Notes: generated by a model from the letters alone, not told the origin. A stretch of DNA of 64,000 nt from Valencia hispanica (GCA_963556495.2 OY747704.1:1463001-1527000); one strand, 5' to 3'; positions 12,384 to 24,972 are shown, counted from the first letter of the stretch. A program made the numbers and translations.

Positions 12384-13079
12384 AGTGGCTAAGGTCATCC
12401 TGAGCTATCTCTGTAGTTATGCTGCTATAGGCTTAGACTGCTGGAGGACAGACTTACCAATTTTCTTCACTCTGCTACTTCCTTTTCTCCTACGACTCTC
12501 CAGTTGTATTACAGTACATTCTGTTATTTCGACTGTTAACTTTGTTTTCTCTCAGTGTTTTTCTCTCCATAGAAGATATACCTGGTCTGGTATCCTGCTT
12601 GGCTGCAATGCCCTGTTGGACGGGGGCATCGACTGGGATGATCCTCCCAGTAACTGAACATCCACTGTGTCCTGTTATTAACTTTTTACTTTCTGTAACA
12701 TAGAGAGTACTCTTATATCGGATCTTCTGTTCCTTCTGTGTTTCTGCTCTGTCTTCTCAAACCCCCAGACGGTCGTAGCAGATGGCCGCTCCTACTGAGC
12801 CTGGTTCTGTTGGAGGTTTCTTCCTGTTAAAGGGGAGTTTTTCCTCTCCACCGTCGCTACATGCTTGCTCAGTATGAGGGATTGCTGAAAGATTGCTGTG
12901 GTTAAATTTCTGCTCAACCTCACGCCAATGACTGACGCAATCTGCTGGGATTCCTTAAATAGGAAACTTTTTAACTGATTGGAATGTTTGTATAAATGTA
13001 TTGAAATTACTTCTTGTTAAGTGCCTTGAGATGACATCTGTTGTGAATTGGCGCTATATAAATAAACTGAATTGAAATG
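10194..13079 (+). mobile_element. L2 LINE family A, copy 1, 3' half
   Basis: Continuation of the element broken at 5162. It contains the rest of ORF2, an approximately 690-bp 3' UTR (12384-13060) and a short GAATT-rich tail near 13065. The 3' UTR and tail are shared with the copies ending at 21190 (reverse), 39820 and 42328. The last conserved sequence before the tail, GGCGCTATATAAATAAACTG, marks the 3' end recognised in all four copies. Confidence 0.92.
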
Positions 13080-13284
13080 AATTTAATGAGGGACTAGAAA
13101 TAGGAACTAAATATAACAGAACTAACTGGCACTAATAATGGATAAGTATCAATAGGAACTTAAGAAAATAAATAAGGGATGAACACAGACATGAGTAACC
13201 AAACATAAGAGCACCAGAGGGTGAAAAAACGTAGTGGAAGGAAAAACTCAAATTCAAAGCCCAAACACCCAAGGAACCTAACAT
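13080..13284. other. Unassigned short segment
   Basis: A/T-rich sequence between the tail of L2 family A copy 1 and the L2 family E fragment. It could be the 3' part of the family E element on the minus strand, but no coding or tail signature is visible. Confidence 0.3.
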
Positions 13285-13795
13285 AATCTTACTGATGAAT
13301 GGAAGATTAGAGATTGGCCTGTAGTTCTGCATTAACATGTTATCCAGATTATTCTTTTTTAGCAGTGGTTTGATAACTGCTGTTTTTAATGCCTGGGGGA
13401 AGACACCTGACAGGAGGGATGAGTTCATTATTTTAATCAGAACAGATACTATGACAGGGAAAACTTTCTTAAGGAAAGCTGTGGGTAGGATATCGAGGCA
13501 GCAAGAGGAGGAGCTTAATTTGTTAATGATTTCATCAAGGTTTTCTTGGTTTAGTTTATGGAATTCAGACATTTTTCTCAACATTGGTGTTGAGTAAGGA
13601 TTACATTGGTAATGGGTCTAATTTTCCAAATCATTTCTGTAAAAAAGTTGGAAAATTCATTACAAGCCCTGGTGGAAGTCAGTTCAGGAGCTACTTTCAC
13701 TGGAGGATTAGTTAGTCTCTCAACCTTGGCAAATACAACCTGAGCATTATTAATGTTTCTGTTAATGATTTCAGAGCAGAATGATTGCATCCCTT
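13285..13795 (-). pseudogene. L2-clade ORF2 fragment, family E
   Basis: Two minus-strand frames joined by a frameshift near 13580 encode the part of ORF2 just before and including the first RT block: IINRNINNAQVVFAKVERLTN, then [22 protein letters not shown] and [14 protein letters not shown]. The homologous segment in family A reads [15 protein letters not shown] and NYRPISNLP. The fragment stops abruptly on both sides, so it is a truncated remnant of another L2 family. Its 5' edge abuts the hAT-like MITE candidate at 13798. Confidence 0.75.
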
Positions 13796-13797
13796 GT

Positions 13798-14203
13798 AGG
13801 GCTGGACGATATGGCCAAAACTTATATCACGATATATTTCTTAATTTCGGTCGATACGATATAATTCCGATATCGATATATACTATATAAAAGCATCAGA
13901 AAAACTGCCAAAAATGCCCACAACAGATGGTTAATTATATACATATTAAATGGCATTTAACAATTATACTAAGCATAAATTGCACATATTAAAATTAATA
14001 TAAAAAGTAGTGCCTTTGGATATAAACGTCCTATTTTTGTGAAGCATGTTGTATTAGTTACATAAATGATTTGAGTAATAAATCCTCATACCATACACAA
14101 AATAATGTAAAACTCAGGTGTGTTTTAACCGTATAACTTACCAATAGCGGAGTTTCATTGAAGAATGTAAGTTGTTTAAAAAAATTATAAATAGAGCCCT
14201 GTT
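13798..14203. mobile_element. Candidate hAT-type non-autonomous transposon
   Basis: Begins TAGGGCTGGACGATATGG and is rich in CGATAT/ATATCG motifs (13810-13885), a signature common in fish hAT MITEs, which typically start CAGGGCTGG. A possible opposite end is GAGCCCTG at about 14196-14203. I could not find a convincing 8-bp target-site duplication, so the right boundary is uncertain. No coding frame. Confidence 0.45.
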
Positions 14204-16984
14204 AGGATCCTTTACCTGGAGAGCTCAATACTGAAAAGAGTCATATGACTCAACAGAGATGGTGCCTAAATGAGGTATCAAGAAGCCTTGGATAAGAAAG
14301 CTCATATTCAGTCTTTACACCCTGTTGATGACGGTGATCCAGATCACCCCCAAAACCCAATCAGTTGTTCCTGGTCCAACTGCAGACATTTCCTGAAAAT
14401 CTGATTGGAAAAAAAAATTGACTCTAATGTGGCAGAATATTTTATCCATGTACAAGGTGGTCTGTCAAACACAAGGGGATGAGACCTCTGTGAATGAAGG
14501 CTCAATGTGTGCAGCCTCCCAGATTGAAAAAGGGGCCGGCCACATTGTTTACAGATACACATATTGTGGCATGAAATTGTTGAGCAATTATTTGGGAGCC
14601 GGCCTGTATACTTCTCAGCAAAGCCTCTTACATGGCCTGTAATCAATTTTCAAAGGTTGAACAGTATGAAAAGCAATTACACAGCACATGTGTCCACTGT
14701 CAGGCAGCTGGTAAGGCTGCAGTTTGAGAGGTGGCTTCCCCAGTGATTACAGAACATAGATCTGGTGCTCTGTCAGTTATAGGTTGTTTCTGTTAGATCC
14801 TCCTGTTACACCAGAGGCCCAAACAGCCATCCAGGCCTGATTGACAATGACAGGCTCTGACAGTTATTGACAGGCTCCTGCACTTCCCAGAAAGGGCAAC
14901 TGAGAGCTGAGGAAAAAAAGGACAAACTAGAAAGCATAAATCCCATCTTAGGTATATTCAAAGTTCCAATTTCAGATCTGTCTTAGGTGTAAATATATTC
15001 TTTTAACATATCGAAAAATATTTCTTTTGGACAGAGAGGTGGATATTGTTGATTTAATATCTGCCACTCTTGACGCTCTCCAGCGACGCGTCTCTTCAGA
15101 GATGCTCTGTTTTCCACCTTTTCAAATATTAGTATTACACTTTTAAGGTCCTTTCCATTGCTCCCTCGTCTGCTCTACTCAACTCAACTGGATAAAGTTT
15201 CGTCCATTTTCCATTTCAATTGAGTTCTACCTCAAGGAGTGTAGGGCCATCATAGCAAAGTAGCCTGAAACGTTGCATGATGTGATTTGTATGAAACACA
15301 AATTCATACCATCTTACTTTGGGTCCCTCTATCTTGCTCTATCTATATTCTCTTATAAGCCAACAAGCAAAACATCTGCACCTCATCACTGGAGCTTGGT
15401 GTTGCCATTTACCTTAAAGTTCACAACACACTTAGTCACCCCTGTCAGTTTAAAAAAATATGAGGTTTGATTATTGCAATGGGGTCACAAATACCTAATG
15501 GAAAGTCTTTAAAACTGAAAAGAATTAACTCAACTTGTAAGTTACTTTATAAAAAAAAACAACTGACAATCAGGAAGCAGTTAAACTGTTGTCACATTGT
15601 TTTCTATCCAGCCTTAAAAATGTGTTACACCTAAGGAAAAAAAGAAGATATTGGAGCTTCAAGTCCTGTCATGTCTTTAAATGATGTGTACACTCCTAGT
15701 TTGAATAGTGGATGAGTATTGGGATTAAGTGTTGATTTATAGTGTCAGAAGGAGATAACTTAGTTACATGTTGTCAGTTTCATTTTTTTAGTTTCAAGCA
15801 TCCCGCATCCTCAGGTGAGTGAATCTTCATCTAAGCACATTAGCATAGTTTGTGCAACAATATTTGAGTATAAATTGTGTCAATGTTGTTCCAGTGATCT
15901 ACATTACAGAATGAGGAGCCAAAAACTCTGGTTATTTCTGTCCACACACAAACACTTAAAACTGAGAAAACGCAGATCTTCGCTTTGGTTTTTAAAAAGA
16001 TTTGTTTTCTGTGTCGTAAATCTGCATTATGGTGTAGATGACACGCCAAACCGTAGAAAAATATTTTTGTTTTGTGAGATACCTGGCTACGTGTGGACAA
16101 GGCATAAGCTTGAGCAACAAATACTGGTCATTTACAACAGAGGCCACTCCCCTTGAACTATTTTAGATGTGACATTACTGCCACAAACAGTAATGTTATT
16201 GGAACTTTAGTTCAAGTAACACTGTCTGTTTGGCAGTGAAAAAGTAAAGATTTAAAAAATAAAAAAAATGTATAAATGAAAATCTGAAAAGTGTTGTGTG
16301 CTGTTCATTCTTAAAGAACCTCCAGATTTATTGTTAACTCAAGTAGACTGAATTAGAGTCTTTGGAATATATCTCCATCAGTTTTCGTATCTACTGGTGG
16401 AATTATTGTTCATTGTTCTTTGCTGAACAGCTCAAGCTCAGCCAGATGGATGGAGTGCATCTTGGAACAGCAAATTTTAATTTTGTGCTACAAATTCTTG
16501 ATCCAATTTATGTCTGTACTTTAACTGGTCCATTTTACCACACCACTATGCTTTGTTCTAAACCATTGCACATTGGCTTCGTTGTATGTTTATGTAGTAT
16601 GCCCTCTTCAGGTTAAAAGTCTTCATTACACTTGAATTTGAATCAGCCATCGCCATTGGCTCTGCTGTGAGCTCTGAACTATGACGTCAGCTGCACTGCC
16701 CACTGTGGGGTATCAAAGCAGCCCAGTCTTAGCCACGCCTCCGTAGCGGGTTGGAGTTGTAATAACAAGGAAGTATTGACGCCTCCCCGCCCTCTCCCAC
16801 TGCCATCCCTCGGTCAGGCAACACCTCCTTTTGGCACATTTTTCAAACAGGAAACGTGAGTGGAGTTAGACTCCGGTAGGGGGGTAAGTTGCTCTTTAAG
16901 CCTATACCCCAGCATGTCTGCTGTGGCTCATCTAACAAACCTTAGAGACACTGAGATTACACTGGAGGCAGGTGGTCTCTTCAT
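14204..16984. other. Unassigned, mostly single-copy-looking DNA
   Basis: No supported gene. The only structured part is 15840-16150, which is rich in short self-complementary A/T motifs and may be an old MITE. A GC-richer patch at 16690-16830 holds a TGACGTCA-like half (ATGACGTCAGC at 16681) but no clear promoter or exon. Open frames here are short and lack similarity I recognise. Confidence 0.4.
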
Positions 16985-17239
16985 TAATTAGGTACACACT
17001 GATGTCTGCCACACTGTTACTTCTTTATAAAACCTGTTTAATATAATTTCTATTTCCACTTCACAATTACACATCACTTTGTGTTCCTCAATCATATATA
17101 CTTCTGTTACAATATATAAATGTTTGAGATTGGCAAAATGAGGGAAATTCAAGGGATATGAATTCTTTAGCAAGGCACTGATAAGTGCTACCATATGAAA
17201 AATTCTAAATGAAAGGAATTTCAAAAATGTACCTAATTA
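16985..17239. mobile_element. Candidate 251-bp MITE with TA duplication
   Basis: ATTAGGTACA at 16987-16996 and its exact reverse complement TGTACCTAAT at 17228-17237 face each other and are each flanked by TA (16985-16986 and 17238-17239). The interior is A/T-rich and non-coding. This is the expected layout of a small Tc1/mariner-type MITE, although short inverted repeats can arise by chance in A/T-rich DNA. Confidence 0.45.
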
Positions 17240-18316
17240 GGTGATGAAAGTAAATATAGTTAGTTTTGTTCTGTAAAAAAGAAAAGAGCAGATTTATTGT
17301 TATGATGATGGGGCTCTCAGGAAGCTTGATAACTTTGTAAGCAGTCAATATGGACACAGATAGCTGTTCCCAAAGCTGCAGACTTGTCAGCTTTGTTTAG
17401 CTTCTGTAAATAAATGTGTAGTAAGTAGTACCTTGAATCCTAATCCCCAGAATGCATCTGAAAGCAGCAGGCTGTTATTAGACTACAAGCCAGTATACCA
17501 ATGTCAGTGTCTGAAATGGTGAGGCCAGAGGCTTAAATTTCACCACATCACAGAGGATTGTCTCACACCTACGCGAACCTTCCAGTTGTAAATCACAGGA
17601 TCATCAGATTAAAAATTAATCCCCAGGCGTCCCAGACACGCATCGATAGATGCGCTGTCAGGCTGTTGGACTCAACAGAAGCTCAATGCTCAGTGAAAAA
17701 AAACTAAAACAAAGCTGTGTCTGTGGTTTCTGCTGAGAGGTCTAAAGAACATTTTGTCTGGTACCAATATGACAAATAAAAACATGTTCAGGGTCTGGGT
17801 TTAATTCCTAACCAGGGTTATTCTGTATGGAATCTGCATCTCGTGAATATATAGGTTGTGTGAGTAGGACAGTTTCTCCCTCACTGGAAAAAATAGTCTT
17901 GTGATCCTTGGGAGCCATCTCAGCGTCAAGGCTTCGCCCAACAGAACTGGGTTGTTGGAGACTACCTCCAGATATGGGACTGAAGGAAGACAGGCATGCT
18001 GTTCATGTCATAGTGACTAAAACAACTACAACTGTTGATTTGACACAAATCCTGGTTGAAGAATGGAATTCCATCCCACAGCACTGTGTGACTAAGATAA
18101 TGACCAGTGTGAGTTGAGGAGCCAGACTGTTGTGCTGCTGGTGGTTGTTCTTAGCACTACTGAGGTCCCTTTATTTGTTAAACAAATGAGTTCTTAATTT
18201 GCTAATAAATAAGACAGAAAAGTGACACCTGACCGAATTCAACAGAGTCAATAAGCTGTTTGAAACTGAGAATCAGGCAGGTTTATTTATGAGCTAACCC
18301 CCAATACTCAACAATC
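17240..18316. other. Unassigned DNA
   Basis: About 1.1 kb with no gene, repeat or regulatory signal that I can support. Confidence 0.35.
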
Positions 18317-18430
18317 AACTGGACTTGGAATATTTTTGTATAATTCAATTGAATTACCTTTTTTTCTTTAAAGTGTCTTGAGATAATGTGTATTGAATTG
18401 GTGCTATAGAAATCCACTGATATGAATTAT
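18317..18430 (+). repeat. Old L2 3'-end remnant
   Basis: Diverged copy of the last about 110 bases of the L2 family A type: AAGTGTCTTGAGATAATGTG followed by ATTGAATTGGTGCTATAGAAA, aligning with the conserved AGTGCCTTGAGATGACATC and GGCGCTATATAAA of the younger copies. Only the 3' end is left, the usual outcome of 5' truncation. Confidence 0.65.
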
Positions 18431-19155
18431 ATCACTCAACTCTGCCTCTAAAATCACAAATGCATTTCCCCTACAAATGTGGCACCAAGGACCGATTGAC
18501 CAAACACAAATTTCTTTATGTTTCATATAGAAATGCTTAATAGGTTCTGTTTTGGAAATACATTTAACTTTGAAATATTTTACTTTTTTTGTGGAGCAGC
18601 AGACAAATGTTCTATAATGGGAAGAGCGTTCACGCACATGTTTTAATTGGAAATAAAATACCTTCAAACCAATGTCCTCTACGAGAACAAACTAAAGAAA
18701 GATCCAAAGGATGAAGGAGACAGTTTGAGGGTAGTAACGGCATGCTTAGACCTGGAAAATCATACTAGTTTAGCGCTGGTTTATAGGTTTCAATTAAAGA
18801 ACATATAGCTAGAGTGCTTTTGAAAAAATATACACCCCAGGGCTGGTGTACTGCATGTTTTGAATGCATCTGTGCTCCAACATGTCTAGCTCAAATAGCT
18901 GAATTTTCTCCTCCGTTCAACTCTTACAACCAGGCTTTGAGGCTTTCTGGTGTTTCTTGTAAGGCTCAGATTCAGGATTTCCTGTCCAGGCATTGCAGTG
19001 GAATTTAAATAGCTAACTGAACTGAAAAGAGTTTAGAGCTTTAAAACTTCTGATTCGTCTGACAAGGCAGCATCAAGAGCCAGGGGTGAACAGTGTTAGA
19101 CTGCAAGCTGCAGGAAATCAGATAAACAAGTCATTTCAAATTACATCCTGAAATA
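18431..19155. other. Unassigned DNA
   Basis: No supported feature up to the TA that flanks the Tc1 transposon. Confidence 0.35.
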
Positions 19156-19365
19156 CAGGTCCTTCTAAAAAAATTAGCATATTGTGATAAAGTTCATTCT
19201 TTTCCATAATGTAATGATAAACATTTAACTGTCATATATTTTAGATTCATTGCACACCAACAAAAATATTTCAGGTCTTTTATTGCTTTAAAACTGATGA
19301 TTTTGGCATACAGCTCATGAAAACCCCAAATTCCTATCTCAAAAAATTAGCATATTTCATCCGAC
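19156..19365 (+). repeat. Left terminal inverted repeat of the Tc1 element
   Basis: Pairs with 20560-20767 in inverted orientation over about 200 bases with few mismatches. The outer transposase-binding direct repeat lies at about 19164-19183 and the inner at about 19336-19357. Confidence 0.85.
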
Positions 19366-19432
19366 CAATAAAAGAAAAGTGTTTTTAATATAAAAAAAGT
19401 CAACCTTCAAATAATTATGTTCAGTTATGCAC

Positions 19433-20438
19433 TCAATACTTGGTGGGGAATCCTTTTGCAGAAATGACTGCTTCAATGCGGCGTGGCATGGAGGCAATCA
19501 GCCTGTGGCACTGCTGAGGTGTTATGGAGGCCCAGAATGCTTCGATAGCGGCCTTAAGCTCATCCAGAGTGTTGGGTCTTGCGTCTCTCAACTTCCTCTT
19601 CACAATATCCCACAGATTCTCTATGGGGTTCAGGTCAGGAGAGTTGGCAGGCCAATTGAGCACAGTAATACCATGGTCAGTAAACCATTTACCAGTGGTT
19701 TTGGCACTGTGAGCAGGTGCCAGGTCATGCTGAAAAAAGGAAATCTTCATCTCCATAAAGCTTTTCAGCAGATGGAAGCATGAAGTGCTCCAAAATCTCC
19801 TGATAGCTAGCTGCATTGACCCTGCCCTTGATAAAACACAGTGGACCAACACCAGCAGCTGACATGGCACCCCAGACCATCACTGACTGTGGGTACTTGA
19901 CACTGGACTTCAGGCATTTTGGCATTTCCTTCTCCCCAGTCTTCCTCCAGACTCTGGCACCTTGATTTCTGAATGACATGCAAAATTAGCTTTCATCCGA
20001 ACAAAGTACTTTGGACCACTGAGCAACAGTCCAGTGCTGCTTCTCTGTAGCCCAGGTCAGGCGCTTCTGCTGCTGTTTCTGGTTCAAAAGTGGCTTGACC
20101 TGGGGAATGCGGCACCTGTAGCCCATTTCCTGCACACGCCTGTGCACGGTGGCTCTGGATGTTTCTACTCCAGACTCAGTCCACTGCTTCCGCAGGTCCC
20201 CCAAGGTCTGGAATCGGTCCTTCTCCACAATCTTCCTCAGGGTCCGGTCACCTCTTCTCGTTGTGCAACGTTTTCTGCCACACTTTTTCCTTCCCACAGA
20301 CTTCCCACTGAGGTGCCTTGATACAGCACTCTGGGAACAGCCTATTCGTTCAGAAATGTCTTTCTGTGTCTTACCCTCTTGCTTGAGGGTGTCAATGATG
20401 GCCTTCTGGGCAGCAGTCAGGTCGGCAGTCTTACCCAT
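19433..20438 (-). pseudogene. Tc1-type transposase, one stop and one frameshift
   Basis: Starts at ATG 20438 (MGKTADLTAAQKAI). The N-terminus has a paired-type helix-turn-helix (about residues 8-45, with IGCSQSAVSRHL) and a basic GRKKCGRKR linker, then a second HTH. The catalytic DDE domain shows D in VLCSDES, D in FQHDLAPAH and E in NPIENLW with 34 residues between the last two (DD34E). Two lesions break it: an in-frame TAA at 19986-19988 immediately after SDES, and a one-base insertion in the T run near 19735. The gene ends at 19433, giving about 335 codons, normal for the family. All three catalytic positions survive, so inactivation is by the two lesions only. Confidence 0.93.
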
Positions 20439-20559
20439 GATTGCGGTTTTGAGTAATGAACCAGGCTGAAAGTTTTTAAAAGCCTCAGGAATCTTTTGCA
20501 GGTGTTTAGAGTTAATTAGTTGATTCAGATGATTAGGTTAATAGCTCGTTTAGAGAACC

Positions 20560-20767
20560 TTTTCATGATATGCTAATTTTTTGAGATAGGAATTTTGGGT
20601 TTTCATGAGCTGTATGCCAAAATCATCAGTTTTAAAACAATAAAAGACCTGAAATATTTCAGTTGGTGTGCAATGAATCTAAAATATATGAAAGTTTAAT
20701 TTTTATCATTACATTATGGAAAAGAATGAATTTGATCACAATATGCTAATTTTTTGAGAAGGACCTG
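20560..20767 (-). repeat. Right terminal inverted repeat of the Tc1 element
   Basis: Mirror of the left repeat, ending GAAGGACCTG before the flanking TA. The inner direct repeat is at about 20568-20590 and the outer at about 20740-20758. Confidence 0.85.
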
Positions 20768-20769
20768 TA

Positions 20770-21189
20770 CTAATATTAGTTGTAAAAGTGAAATCCAAAG
20801 TTCAGACTTAAGGTATCACTTTGAACTCATACAGCATCCTACTCTTTACACCTACGATGGTGCATTTAACATCAAAAGAAAACTGGAAATAATATTTCCA
20901 TATACATGCAGTCAGTAAGCCAGGAATCAAATAGGCCAGGATCACTGAGGCTGAGTGTTCTGATTAGAATATATCAGAGTATGGGTTCATTCACACCAGC
21001 TCTGTTTAGTCCGCTTTAATCAAACTGTAATTTGTTAGTAAGACCGGTTCGTTTGGGGAGGTGTGAATCTACAATTAAACTGATGCGGACCAAAAAAGCT
21101 AATTCTGGTCTCTGCTCGGTTAAAGGAGACATCACCTGTTACTAAAGGGAATAACTACTCCCTATCATAGTCTGTCACGCCTTTAAAAT
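20770..21189. other. Spacer with a MITE-like fragment
   Basis: Mostly unassigned. The part at 20985-21125 has paired motifs TTCACACCAG / GGTGTGAAT and GTCCGC / GCGGACC, resembling fish MITE families built around CACACC and GGACC motifs. Boundaries and superfamily cannot be fixed by reading. Confidence 0.35.
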
Positions 21190-21891
21190 TCAATTCAATT
21201 CAATTCAGTTTATTTATATAGCGCCAATTCACAACAGATGTCATCTCAAGGCACTTAACAAGAAGTTATTTCAATACATTTATACAAACATTCCAATCAG
21301 TTAAAAAGTTTCCTATTTAAGGAATCCCAGCAGATTGCGTCAGTCATTGGCGTGAGGTTGGGCAGATTTCCAACCACAGCAATCCTTCAGCAATCCCTCA
21401 TACTGAGCAAGCATGTAGCGACAGTGGAGAGGAAAAACTCCCCTTTAACAGGAAGAAACCTCCAACAGAACCAGGCTCAGTAGGAGCGGCCATCTGCCAC
21501 GACCGTCTGGGGGTTTGAGAAGACAGAGCAGAACACAGAAGGAACAGAAGATCCGATATAAGAGAACTTTCTATGTTACAGAAAGTAAAAAGTTGATAAC
21601 AGGACACAGTGGATGTTCAATTACTGAGAGGATCATCCCAGTCGATGCCCCCCGTCCAACAGGGCATTGCAGCCAAGCAGGATACCAGACCAGGTATATC
21701 TTCTATGGAGAGAAAAACACTGAGAGAAAACAAAGTTAACAGTCGAAATAACAGAATGTACTGTAATACAACTGGAGAGTCGTAGGAGAAAAGGAAGTAG
21801 CAGAGTGAAGAAAATTGGTAATTCTGTCCTCCAGCAGTCTAAGCCTATAGCAGCATAACTACAGAGATAGCTCAGGATGACCTTAGCCACT

Positions 21892-24806
21892 CTAACTATA
21901 AGCTTTATCAAAAAGGAAAGTTTTAAGCCTGGCCTTAAAAGTAAACAGAGTGTCTGCCTCACAGACTAAAGCTGGGAGCTGGTTCCACAGGAGAGGAGCC
22001 TGATAACTAAGAGATCTGCCTCCCATTCTACTTTTAGAAATCCTAGGAACTACAAGTAAACCTGCAGTCTGAGAGCGAAGTGCTCTTTTAGGAACATATG
22101 GAACAATTAGATCTCTCATGTATGATGGAGCTGATTATTATGGGCTTTGTATGTAAGCAGAAGGATCTTAAATTCTATTCTGGATTTAACAGGGAGCCAA
22201 TGAAGGGAAGCTAAAACAGGAGAAATGTGATCTCTCTTTTTAATATTCATCAGAACTCTTGCTGCCGCATTTTGGATCAACTGAAGGCTTTTAATGGCAT
22301 TTTGTGGACTTCCTGATAGTAAAGAATTACAGTAGTCCAGCCTTGAGGTAACAAATGCATGGACTAGTTTCACAGCATCACTCCTGGACAGGATGTTTCT
22401 AATTTTAGCAATATTCCGGAGGTGAAAGAAAGAAATCCTAGAAACCTGTTTAATATGGGATTTAAATGTCAAGTCTTGGTCAAAAATAACGCCGAGGTTC
22501 TTTACGTTATTACTGGGGGCCAATTTAATGCCATCCAGATGAAGTGATTGACTAATCAGTTTCTGTTTAAGAACTTCTGGTCCAAAGACAGCAACTTCTG
22601 TCTTGTCAGAATTTAAGAGCAAAAAGTTTAGGGTCATCCATGTTTTTATGTCTTCCAGACATGCCTGTAATCTACCTAACTGACTGGGTTCATCAGGATT
22701 TATGGATAAATATAGTTGTGTATCATCGGCATAGCTGTGGAAATGTATCCCATGCTGTCTAATGATTCTACCAATTGGAAGCATATATATGGTGAAAAGA
22801 ATTGGTCCAAGGACAGAACCCTGTGGAACTCCACAAGTAACCCTTGAGAGTGAAGATGATTTATCATTTAGATGAACAAACTGGAATCTATCAGACAACT
22901 ATGATTTAAACCAGCCTAGTGCTGTTCCTTTGATCCCTGCAACATGTTCAAGCCTTTCTAAGAGAATATTATGATCGACTGTGTCAAAAGCAGCACTGAG
23001 ATCTAACAAAACCAGAACAGACACAAGTCCATTATCTGAGGCCATGAGAATATCATCAGTAACCTTCACCAGTGCTGTTTCAGTGCTATGATGAGCTCTA
23101 AAACCTGACTGAAACTCTTCAAACAGCTCGTTACTGTTTAGATGTTCACAGACTTGATTAGCAACTATTTTCTCAAGGACTTTGGATAAGAAAGGAAGGT
23201 TAGATATAGGTCTGTAATTCACTAAGTCATCTTGATCAAGGGAAGGTTTCTTGAGTAAAGGTTTAATTACAGCTATTTTAAATTCCTGTGGTACGTATCC
23301 GTTTACTAAGGATAGATTCATCATATCCAAAATGGGGCCAGGAACCAAATGGAACACTTAATAATAATATATATATTATATAAATAATTTGGTTGGGATT
23401 GGGTCCAACATACAAGTTGAAGGTTTAGATGAGGCTAATATTTTTGATAATTCTGAAAGCTCGACTGAATCATAACAGCCTAAGCACAACTGAGGTTCTA
23501 CAGTTCTTTCATTTACTGAGGAAGAAGTAATCATGTTTGGGAGGGTGCCAATGATTTTATTTTTAATAAAATGTATTTTATTTATGAAGAATCTCCTAAA
23601 ATCATCACTGCTAAGAGCTGGGGGAATAGTTTGCTCAACAGAGCTATGACTCTGTGTAAGTTTGGCAACTGTACTAAAAAGAAACCTAGGATTGTTTTTA
23701 TTCGCCTCTATTAATGATGAAAAATATGCTGTTCTAGCTTGTCGAAGGGTCTTTTTATACAGCAGTAGACTGTTATTCCAGGTTAAATAGGAATCCTCTA
23801 GATGTGTAGAGCGCCATTTTCTCTCCAACTTCCTAGTATTCTGCTTTAAAGTACGCAACTCTGCGTTAAACCAAGGAGTCAGCCTCCTATGGCTACCCAC
23901 TTTCTTTTTTAATGGGGCTACACTATCTAATGCCAAACGCAATGAGGACGTAACGCTGTGAACCAGACCATCAATTTCTGAAGGGTTAGAGATAGAATTG
24001 CTGCCATCCACTGTGTTACTCTGAGACACTGAGGAAAGTAAGAATGGAACAGATTCTTTAAAAATTGTTACAGCATTGTCTGATAAAGTTCTACTATAAT
24101 GAAATTTTCTTTCAGATTTAAGATGGTCAGTTAAAGTAAATTCAAAAGTTATCAAGAAGTGGTCAGACAGGACCGGGTTATGTGGGTGGACTGTTATTTC
24201 CTCACACTCAATACCGTATGTCAGTACAAGGTCCAAAGTGTGTTTACCCAAGTGGGTCGATCCCTGTACTTTTTGAGTAAAGCCAATTGAGTCTAAAATA
24301 GCATTAAAGGCTGCATTTAGGCTATCACTTTCAGTATCCACATGAATATTGAAATCCCCCACTATAATAACCCTATCAGTATTTAATACTAAATCAGATA
24401 AAAAATGTGAGATCTGATCCAAGAATTGAGAGTAAGGGCCTGGTGGACGATACAAAACCACAAACAAAAATGGTCTTAATGTTTTGCAACTTGGATGAGG
24501 AAAATTAAGGGTTAGATGTTCAAAAGAACTGTAGCTATCAATTGGTCTTGAACTAATTAGTAAATCAGAACGGAAAATGGTTGCAACTCCTCCTCATCGC
24601 CCAGTATTTCTAGGAATGTGAAAATTTAAATGACTGGAAGGAGTTGACTCATTTATACTGACATAATCCTCCTGCTGCAACCAGGTTTCTGTGAGACAAA
24701 GGAAATCAATGTGATTATCACAAATCAAGTCATTTACTAACAAAGTCTTTTATGTTTAATAAACCACATTTAATAGATTTATTTTCAGTCAAAGTTGTAT
24801 TTATTT
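21892..24806 (-). pseudogene. L2 family A ORF2 (copy 2)
   Basis: Endonuclease plus RT in several frames. The endonuclease segment 24467-23376 is the cleanest in the window (GDFNIHVD intact, HTLDLVLTYG, LSDHFL). The RT keeps [29 protein letters not shown] and SYADDTQLY (about 22720). Lesions: a short deletion near 24750 removing about 16 bases after LLN, GGA to TGA near 24595 within the RGGGV block, an A/T-rich insertion of roughly 25 bases near 23360-23390, TTG to TAG-type nonsense near 22902, and a base loss near 22120. These differ from the lesions in copies 1 and 3, so each copy died independently. Confidence 0.88.
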
Positions 24807-24972
24807 TTATGAGATTTCCATAATTTGCTTTTGTTGGCTTAACTTTTAATCCATTTAATTTTGGCCGTGGGCAAGACACTGTTTCTATAGGGTAATGGGT
24901 AGGTAACAGTACAGAAGCAGCAGAGAGGTGGGTTAAACTACGACTGTGCTTCCTGGTCTGGACCCTGGGTTG

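Larger units (their letters stand above)
19156..20767 (-). mobile_element. Complete Tc1-type transposon (DD34E), 1.61 kb
   Basis: Both ends begin CAGGTCCTTCT and are flanked by TA (19154-19155 and 20768-20769), the target duplication of Tc1/mariner elements. The terminal inverted repeats are long, about 200 bp each, and hold two direct repeats of an AAAAAATTAGCATAT motif: outer ones at about 19167 and 20745, inner ones at about 19343 and 20570. This is the IR/DR arrangement known from fish Tc1 elements. One transposase gene lies between them on the minus strand. Confidence 0.95.

Noticed and set aside
14344..18667. Several 60-113-codon ORFs as host exons
   Set aside because: No recognisable domain, no consistent splice-site context, and lengths expected by chance in A/T-rich DNA.
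19427..20469. Plus-strand ORFs over the Tc1 element
   Set aside because: Antisense shadows of the transposase, which has HTH and DDE motifs on the minus strand.
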